Shown here: positions 58,650 to 64,000 of the stretch, in pieces | Numbering within the stretch: position 1 is the stretch's first letter | Layout of the letters: each line of letters starts with the position of its first letter | Source of the DNA: Brachionus manjavacas | Lineage: Eukaryota > Rotifera > Eurotatoria > Ploima > Brachionidae | DNA: 64,000 bases | Direction of reading: 5' to 3' | Assembly: GCA_019054805.1 (NCBI GenBank) | Contig: JAHQIY010000037.1 | Coordinates: forward strand, 310,001-374,000 | Position numbers and translations under genes: made by a program | Notes under the pieces: model-generated | Seen by the model: only the letters and a program-made list of their open reading frames with translations | Databases searched by the model: none | Told to the model about the DNA's origin: nothing

Positions 58650-59761
58650 TCCGGGTCTATACAGACTTATCAAACCTCGTTTTGGGTATTACTGATGTTG
58701 TAATGGTATCAATGTCAATCGAAACAATTACAATAATCGCTTTATTACTCGTCTCGTATTTAATGTACAAGAGGTTCAAAAAAGGGAGGCATGTCACGCC
58801 GAATCCCAACAACGCACTTGCATCCGGGGTTAATGTTTTTAATTCCTTGCAATTCGATAACTCGAGCAGGATCAGTACCGTGCACGCTCAAAGTAGAGTA
58901 CCTTATGTAACTGCAAGTATTTTGAAAAATCCAGAGATCTTCAAAAAAGGCATGGATGGTAAAATATGGATTACCGTGATGGAATCTTTTCTCAAAGAAT
59001 TCGAAAAATCCGAATGGGTTCGAATTACAATTAGCTACATAGACAATTCAATTCTAAAAAATTTCAATAATCTTGACGAATTATTGAGTAACCATGAGAA
59101 TGGTTTTAATCGTTTCAAAGATCAATTTATGTCGTATGTTACAGTGAACAAAGTTGATAAAGAAATTACAGTGAATTGGTTAACGTTTAGTGACTATAAA
59201 CAAGGTTTAAATCAATCAATACGTGACTTTGGCAACAATATTATCAAAATGGTACATTCATTGTTCCCAAATACAAGTGATTCAAATGACTGCGATAAAT
59301 TGATGCAAGGAAGGTTTGTTGAAGGACTCAACGACACTCGCCTACGAGAAGAAGCGAGGACTAAAATGCACAAAATGAAAAACTTAAATAAAGAAAAAGC
59401 GTTCACGATAAACGACTTAATAAATTACACAGAGTGTAAACATGAAGGTTATGACAAACCTAATAAAAATCCAAACGCAGCTACAAGTGAGCGTTTAACC
59501 ACAAGCGATAGTGACTTCGCAAAGCGTAATTTGAATAGCCAAAATCGAAGATTCACACCATCGGCTGAGTATCAAAGTCAACTTCGACCCTTTCCGAAGC
59601 CACCCCAAAATTATCAAAATCGCAATAATGTAACTTTCAAACCAAATTTGACTCCTGAAATTCCAGTTGAAAGTAAACAAACAATTTTGACAAATGGACC
59701 GAATTCAAATTTAAAAAACAATTCCAATCAAAACTACTTGATATTGTCTACGAATATTTAG
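58622..59761 (+). CDS. Gag-like protein of element B
   Basis: 379 residues from the ATG at 58,622; the open frame extends eight codons upstream without ATG. There is a hydrophobic, probably membrane-spanning segment at about 28-50 (ETITIIALLLVSYLMY) followed by KRFKKGRH. A helical capsid-like region runs about 95-275 (IFKKGMDGKIWITVMESFLK; RFVEGLNDTRLREEART), then an Asn/Pro-rich tail. No zinc knuckle is seen. The frame runs over the deletion junction near 59,720 and stops soon after, so the native C-terminus is lost. A membrane anchor at the N-terminus is unusual for a Ty3-type gag. Confidence 0.75.
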   Translation: MYERFVSALIRVYTDLSNLVLGITDVVMVSMSIETITIIALLLVSYLMYKRFKKGRHVTPNPNNALASGVNVFNSLQFDNSSRISTVHAQSRVPYVTASILKNPEIFKKGMDGKIWITVMESFLKEFEKSEWVRITISYIDNSILKNFNNLDELLSNHENGFNRFKDQFMSYVTVNKVDKEITVNWLTFSDYKQGLNQSIRDFGNNIIKMVHSLFPNTSDSNDCDKLMQGRFVEGLNDTRLREEARTKMHKMKNLNKEKAFTINDLINYTECKHEGYDKPNKNPNAATSERLTTSDSDFAKRNLNSQNRRFTPSAEYQSQLRPFPKPPQNYQNRNNVTFKPNLTPEIPVESKQTILTNGPNSNLKNNSNQNYLILSTNI

Positions 59762-60984
59762 ACATCCGTCGCTTGAAAACGACACCGTTTCATCCACAAT
59801 GTGATGGCCAAAGTGAACGTTCCATTCAAACTCTCAAAATGATGATTAAGAAATACATTGATGCAGAGCAAAACTCATGGGACCTAAACTTAAACGCCTA
59901 TGCATTCGCATATAATACGTCGAAACACATGTCTACTCAACAAGTCCCATTTGAAATGATGTTTGGGCGAAAACCACGGATCCCAATTGATATCATTTCC
60001 CCTCAAAATACAGTACTTGAACGTGCTCCAATTTTGGAAAATTATAGAATTTTAAATAACCAACATGGCGAAGTTACTGTGCTCAAAGATGTCATGGACT
60101 CCTATGAAGCCAAACTCCCACAAATAGCATCTGACTATTTAAAAGAATTAAAAGAAAAGCTTAAAAATAGCTTTCAAATTGCTGAAACCAATCGTAATAT
60201 TCGAATGGACAAAGCAAAAATCAATTTTGATCGTCAAATCAAAAAATTCGAGTATAAAGTCGGTGACATGGTTTTGTGTGACCACCCTGACTTGAAAAAG
60301 GGTCTATCTCAAGGCATTGCTCACAAGTACTATGGTCCTTTTGTAATCACTGGTGTGAATGAAAACAAGTGTGACTACTTGATAAAATTGGCCTCTAATC
60401 CTCGAGCTAAGACTAAACAAGTTCACAAAAATAGGTTAAAAATGTACTTTCATTCCGGTCTGACCCTGCCAAAAATCAAGGAAGAAAAAGATGAAGAGCC
60501 AGTCCAGAAAAAGAGAGCCTATAAGAAAAATCCAAAAAATGCTCGATGGAAAAACGTTGATCAGACAACAAATAATCAAATTATCCTGAGTGGCGAATCG
60601 CAAAATGAGTCTGAGGATGAACTGTCTAATGATAGTGAGCCAGAAAAATCTCCAGTTAATACTGAAGAATCATCTAGTTACTCAAGTGGTGGCACATCTT
60701 CCAAAAAGACCATTATACAAAACAAAAGCACCAAGCGTAAAAGAAAGTACACAAAAAAACCGCTTGATCCGAAATGGTCCATTAAAAATGTATCGACAAG
60801 TGCACTCCAAAATACTAACGTAAATAATGTACCGAATGTACAGATGGATAATCAACAAAGAGTAATGAATACTGGTGTGGATCAAACAAATAAAACAGAC
60901 ACAAATAAAGCTGTGAGTACTCCTAGATTACCCCCACGCAGGTCATTAAGACCACGTAAACCACCAGATAGACTTAAATTTTAA
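59720..60984 (+). pseudogene. Integrase C-terminal remnant of element B
   Basis: The first bases read NFQSKLLDIVYEYLDIRRLK, the part after the second catalytic Asp of integrase. TTPFHPQCDGQSERSIQTLK (with the catalytic Glu), the helix region and a GPY/F module (VGDMVLCDHPDLKK, HKYYGPFVITGV) follow. The last 170 residues are Lys/Ser-rich. The gene is 5'-truncated by the deletion that joined it to gag. From 59,773 the frame is open for 404 codons. Confidence 0.85.
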
Positions 60985-61321
60985 TTAATTTTCTTGGCAT
61001 TTAAATATTATTTATCAAGAATTTTTATTTTTTGAACCATCTACGGTTTTTAATTTATTGTAAAAAATAAAACAAAAAGATAAAAATATCTTTTCTTGAT
61101 TTCACATATATTTTCAAAACAATACTAGGCACTGTAGCCAACACGCTGAAAACTTGCTATTTTTTATTATTTTTTATAATTCTAAACCAAAACTTTACTA
61201 AATATCAATCAAAATTTTAATTCTGTATTGTATTTTTTTTCTCTCTCTCTCTTTCAACATCATCAGTCTAACTATTGTATAAAAAAATTTTTTCTTTCAA
61301 GTTGCAGTTTTATATATAGCT

Positions 61322-61365
<44 letters not shown>

Positions 61366-61749
61366 CTGTTAAACACAACATATAATTGCAATACTTAAAA
61401 AGTAGTCAATACCAAACTATTTTATTCTAGTCACATAAATGAATGATTTAAATTTTGTTTAGTCATACCCCTCGTTCTACACTCTTATTTAAACGATTTT
61501 CTACTCTAAAAAAAGAAAAAAAAAAAAAAATCAACAATCTAGTTTGTAAAATATCATTCCTCTTTATACATGTAGTCTAATTGTCTAACCTCTAGTAATT
61601 CTAAAATTACAGTGTTTAAAAAAAAAAACTATATTCTCCTCTTTCACGTGTAAAAATTTTTAAAAGCATCTAAATTTTCTTTCTCCCCAAAAATTATTTT
61701 GTTCATTTATTCAAAAATAAAAAATAAAAAAAAATAATAATACTATAAA
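60985..61749 (+). other. Non-coding gap between pol remnant and ORF3 in element B
   Basis: AT-rich spacer with a CT-rich run near 61,240 and an unbroken run of about 37 A at 61,324-61,361. It may hold a splice acceptor or internal promoter for ORF3, but neither is evident. Confidence 0.5.
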
Positions 61750-62802
61750 ATGGTTTTGGTCTATGACATATATGTTAGAAACATTGATCGTGTGGTTAAA
61801 GACCATCATCAATTATCACTCATATTAGCCGAACAAATTACAAAATGGGTTAGAGAACACAAACTCTACAATAAACTAGGCAAAGTAATAATTGTCAAAA
61901 TTCCAGATACAGGTGACCCAGAGCTATACGAGACCTTAAACACTTGTTATGGCTTTATACAATTTGAAAAGTATTGGAATCATTACTGGGCAGTACAAAT
62001 GTTTAACAACAAATGGTTTAAAAGCAAAAGAATAAAAATGGTTGTAAACAAAAAACCGAGTAAGCTCGCCCAAATGAAAGGATCTGATCACACCAAAGTA
62101 AAAATCGACCAACATTCACACACAGAAAAGATCAACTACCTTGAACAAATTGGTTACAGTGAATTATTGGATGAAAAATTCAACAATGATCAAAGTCAAA
62201 GCAATAGTTCTGATGAAGAGTTTGAAGTGATTAATCGTGAAGATTTATATCAGAAGAGTTTGTACGAATCGTTTTACAATGAAAACTGGGACCTGTTATT
62301 CTGTGACAAAAACGACGACGAAAAGGAGCTAAATGAGTCAAGCGACGAAAGCGAATCAATTATATCCCAAGTTACAGTGATACATATAAAAGACCTTGAG
62401 GAGGGAGAGGAGGAGATGGTCCTCAGCTATGACGACCTAACTCAAGAACTTGAATACGAATCAAAAAAGCTAACTCAAGCCGATAATAAAGTTAAAGAAC
62501 TCGAAGAGATATTGAAGATTGAATGTCAACAAAAAGATGATTTAAAACAAGAGGTCAAAAACTTAAAAGACAAAATGCAGCGAATGAAAACTATAATGGA
62601 AATAAATGAATCCAAATGCGTCGAATACAAATTCGTAATTTCAAAATTACAAGCAAAATTTGAAGAAATGACGGCGGAAAACAAACGTCTAGCTGGTGAT
62701 AAAAGTATTCGAGGGACGTTTATAAAAAAAATGGTCATTCAAAATAGTCAAATTTTCAATAAATATGGAGAGTTATTGGTTGAAGTATTAAATGAAAAAT
62801 AA
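61750..62802 (+). CDS. ORF3 of element B: RRM-like domain plus coiled coil
   Basis: 350 residues, intact, with a clear ATG. Residues about 3-103 look like an RNA-recognition motif. IYVRNI at 7-12 fits RNP2, YGFIQFEK at 67-74 fits RNP1, and AVQMFNNKWFKSKRIKMVV resembles the last helix and strand. The middle (about 150-225) is acidic and Ser-rich (DDEKELNESSDESES). Residues about 228-325 form a heptad-rich coiled coil (LEYESKKLTQADNKVKELEE and onwards). There is no signal peptide or membrane segment, so it is not envelope-like. Combined RRM and coiled coil recalls ORF1 proteins of LINEs. A role in RNA binding or particle assembly is inference. Confidence 0.7.
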   Translation: MVLVYDIYVRNIDRVVKDHHQLSLILAEQITKWVREHKLYNKLGKVIIVKIPDTGDPELYETLNTCYGFIQFEKYWNHYWAVQMFNNKWFKSKRIKMVVNKKPSKLAQMKGSDHTKVKIDQHSHTEKINYLEQIGYSELLDEKFNNDQSQSNSSDEEFEVINREDLYQKSLYESFYNENWDLLFCDKNDDEKELNESSDESESIISQVTVIHIKDLEEGEEEMVLSYDDLTQELEYESKKLTQADNKVKELEEILKIECQQKDDLKQEVKNLKDKMQRMKTIMEINESKCVEYKFVISKLQAKFEEMTAENKRLAGDKSIRGTFIKKMVIQNSQIFNKYGELLVEVLNEK

Positions 62803-62941
62803 GTTTACGGTGTTGTTTTTGTTTTCAAGTTACAGTAAATTTTTTTGGTTACAGTGTCGAATATTTGTTTGTTCAATTTAATCTAATTTTTTACTAATTT
62901 TTGTTACCGTGTTAATTTTCTCGGCATAAGCCACTTAGTTT

Positions 62942-62953
62942 AAGGGGGAGATT
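62942..62953 (+). other. Polypurine tract of element B
   Basis: AAGGGGGAGATT directly precedes the 3' LTR. Confidence 0.7.
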
Positions 62954-63268
62954 TGTTGTAACTCTTGTTATTGTTACAACAATTGTCTCAACCAGTCTAG
63001 TTTAGAAACTGTTAAAATTAAAGCGATTTGCTGCAGTAATGCAAAGCAAATCGCAACTTAAATAGAACATGTTTTTGTTAAAAATAAAAAACATTATTAT
63101 TATTATTAATTTTTCTCAAATTATTTTTTTCTTTTTCTTTTTTTTGTGATTTTCCATTACTGGCTAGAAGTGGCCCTAATTATTATTAAATAAAATATTA
63201 AAAGAAGAAAAACTCTTAATTGTTTAATTTCCTTACTAAACCCTTCATAGAGACTAAGGATTTTAACA
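62954..63268 (+). repeat. 3' LTR of element B
   Basis: 315 bp, nearly identical to the 5' LTR. It is followed by AATA, which also precedes the 5' LTR. Confidence 0.93.
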
Positions 63269-63650
63269 AATAGTTAATTTCACTGAAAGTCCCCTCACTA
63301 TTGATCAACTAAATGATTAAATTACAGAAAAAATCATTTATGCATCACATAAAAGTATTCCTTACCTTTCTCAGAAAATCTACAAACCCAGTCTTCCCCC
63401 GGTTCACTGTGAATTTAATTAAAGAACGTAGGAAAGTAAAAAGAAACTTCCAAAAAACTCGCTGTCAAAAGTTTAAGCAAAAATTTAATCAACTTACATT
63501 TGAGTTAAAGTCTCTTTAAAAAAATTCGTGAATCAAAATTGGTTTGATTTTATCGAGAAGATGGAAAAAACCCACTGACAAGTTGGACATGATTAAACTA
63601 TTCTGGAAAAAAATAAATAAATTTAGATCAAAAAAAGGATCAAATTTAAT
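63269..63650 (+). pseudogene. Continuation of the split LINE (endonuclease-RT linker)
   Basis: Reads VNFTESPLTIDQLN, ASHKSIPYLS, NLIKERRKVKRNFQ and KLFWKKINKFR with frame changes. This is the region that follows the endonuclease in the LINE at 56,222-57,935; the open ORF at 63,313-63,519 is part of it. Joined across element B the LINE order is regained, which proves the nesting. Confidence 0.7.
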
Positions 63651-63659
63651 GATTGAATA

Positions 63660-64000
63660 AGAGCGATAAAAGTAAGACTATTACTACAAGTTCGGTGACC
63701 AGTCGATTTGATCATGTGTTGGTGAATGAGAGCTTTGCCGAAAGGGTTAAGCAAGTGAATATACTGAGTGGACAAGATCATCAATTGAACACAAGTGACC
63801 ATTCTGCTATTAAAATTTAACTAAAACACATTTACATTAGTATTAATCAAAAACAAAGAGTGAAAAGTAAGGAAAAACTTACTCAAAGCATTGATTGGAA
63901 TGACGTAATTAATCAAGAAGCATATGCTGATACGCTAATCAGTGGAATACCATGCTTTCTGCGGTCACAGTCGCTGACTCATTTAATTAATTTAATTAAT
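63660..64000 (+). pseudogene. Second LINE endonuclease fragment, runs off the window
   Basis: Reads SVTSRFDHVLVNESFAERVK and NTSDHSAIKI, the end of an APE endonuclease with the SDH motif. A stop follows and then a linker (KLTQSIDWNDVINQEAYADT). It differs from the LINE just before it, so it belongs to another element. Confidence 0.6.

Larger units (their letters stand above)
57998..63268 (+). mobile_element. Internally deleted LTR retrotransposon with extra RRM/coiled-coil ORF
   Basis: 5.3-kb element with LTRs of 316 and 315 bp, TG...CA ends and a 4-bp flanking duplication AATA. It inserted into the LINE remnant, whose frame resumes at 63,269. Inside lie a gag ORF, a pol remnant reduced to the end of the integrase, a 760-bp gap with a long A tract, and a third ORF (61,750-62,802). 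Protease, RT, RNase H and the integrase catalytic core are missing, so it needs helper enzymes. Confidence 0.9.

Noticed and set aside
61324-61361. Run of about 37 A as a retrocopy tail
   Set aside because: It lies inside element B with no target duplication or upstream retrogene; a simple A-tract is more likely.
1-64000. tRNA, rRNA or CRISPR features
   Set aside because: I found no cloverleaf, rRNA-like or regularly spaced repeat sequence by eye, though a dedicated tRNA scan was not possible.

Overview
The window looks like an AT-rich invertebrate nuclear genome. Its genes are split by many short GT-AG introns of about 45-80 bp and it is crowded with transposons. The animal neuronal scaffold gene liprin-alpha, the style of LINE and MULE remnants, and LTR elements with extra 3' ORFs all suit a monogonont rotifer such as Brachionus. 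That assignment is inference, not proof.

Layout. 1-4.4 kb: a decayed MULE-type DNA transposon (SWIM finger, PHD-like finger) with a LINE endonuclease/RT fragment beside it. 5.1-9.4 kb (minus): the tRNA 2'-O-methyltransferase TRMT13 in four exons. 9.5-11 kb: a decayed LINE carrying its own 236-bp insertion. 11.9-20.3 kb (plus): liprin-alpha, complete from N-terminus to third SAM domain; its 4.8-kb intron holds LINE 3' ends. 21-25 kb: a mariner-like remnant, a 1.4-kb MULE with a 10-bp target duplication, and a Transposase_21-type remnant. 25.7-29.7 kb (minus): a nine-exon PNPLA2/ATGL-like lipase. 31.2-42.6 kb: four paralogous MBOAT1/2-type lysophospholipid acyltransferases, two minus then two plus, head to head. 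One has lost the catalytic Asn and one carries an in-frame stop. 42.8-44.2 kb: adenosine kinase. 44.6-47.8 kb: TYW4/LCMT2 (methyltransferase plus kelch repeats).

48.1-64 kb is a nested transposon block. A young Ty3-type LTR element (48,310-56,112, LTRs identical by eye) with chromodomain and a fused envelope-like region sits in a hAT-like remnant. Next comes a decayed LINE (56.2-63.6 kb), split by a second LTR element (57,998-63,268). That second element lacks protease, RT and RNase H but keeps gag, the integrase tail and a separate downstream ORF. This ORF encodes an RRM-like domain, an acidic linker and a coiled coil, and it is the best candidate here for an undescribed system.

Functional themes. 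TRMT13 and TYW4 are both tRNA-modifying enzymes. The lipase and the acyltransferases both act on glycerolipids and lie side by side, which may be chance. Exon boundaries were set by hand from splice sites, reading phase and family similarity. For every cellular gene except MBOAT-2, whose E9-E10 junction is unresolved, the listed exons sum to a whole number of codons. MBOAT-4 does so despite its in-frame stop.
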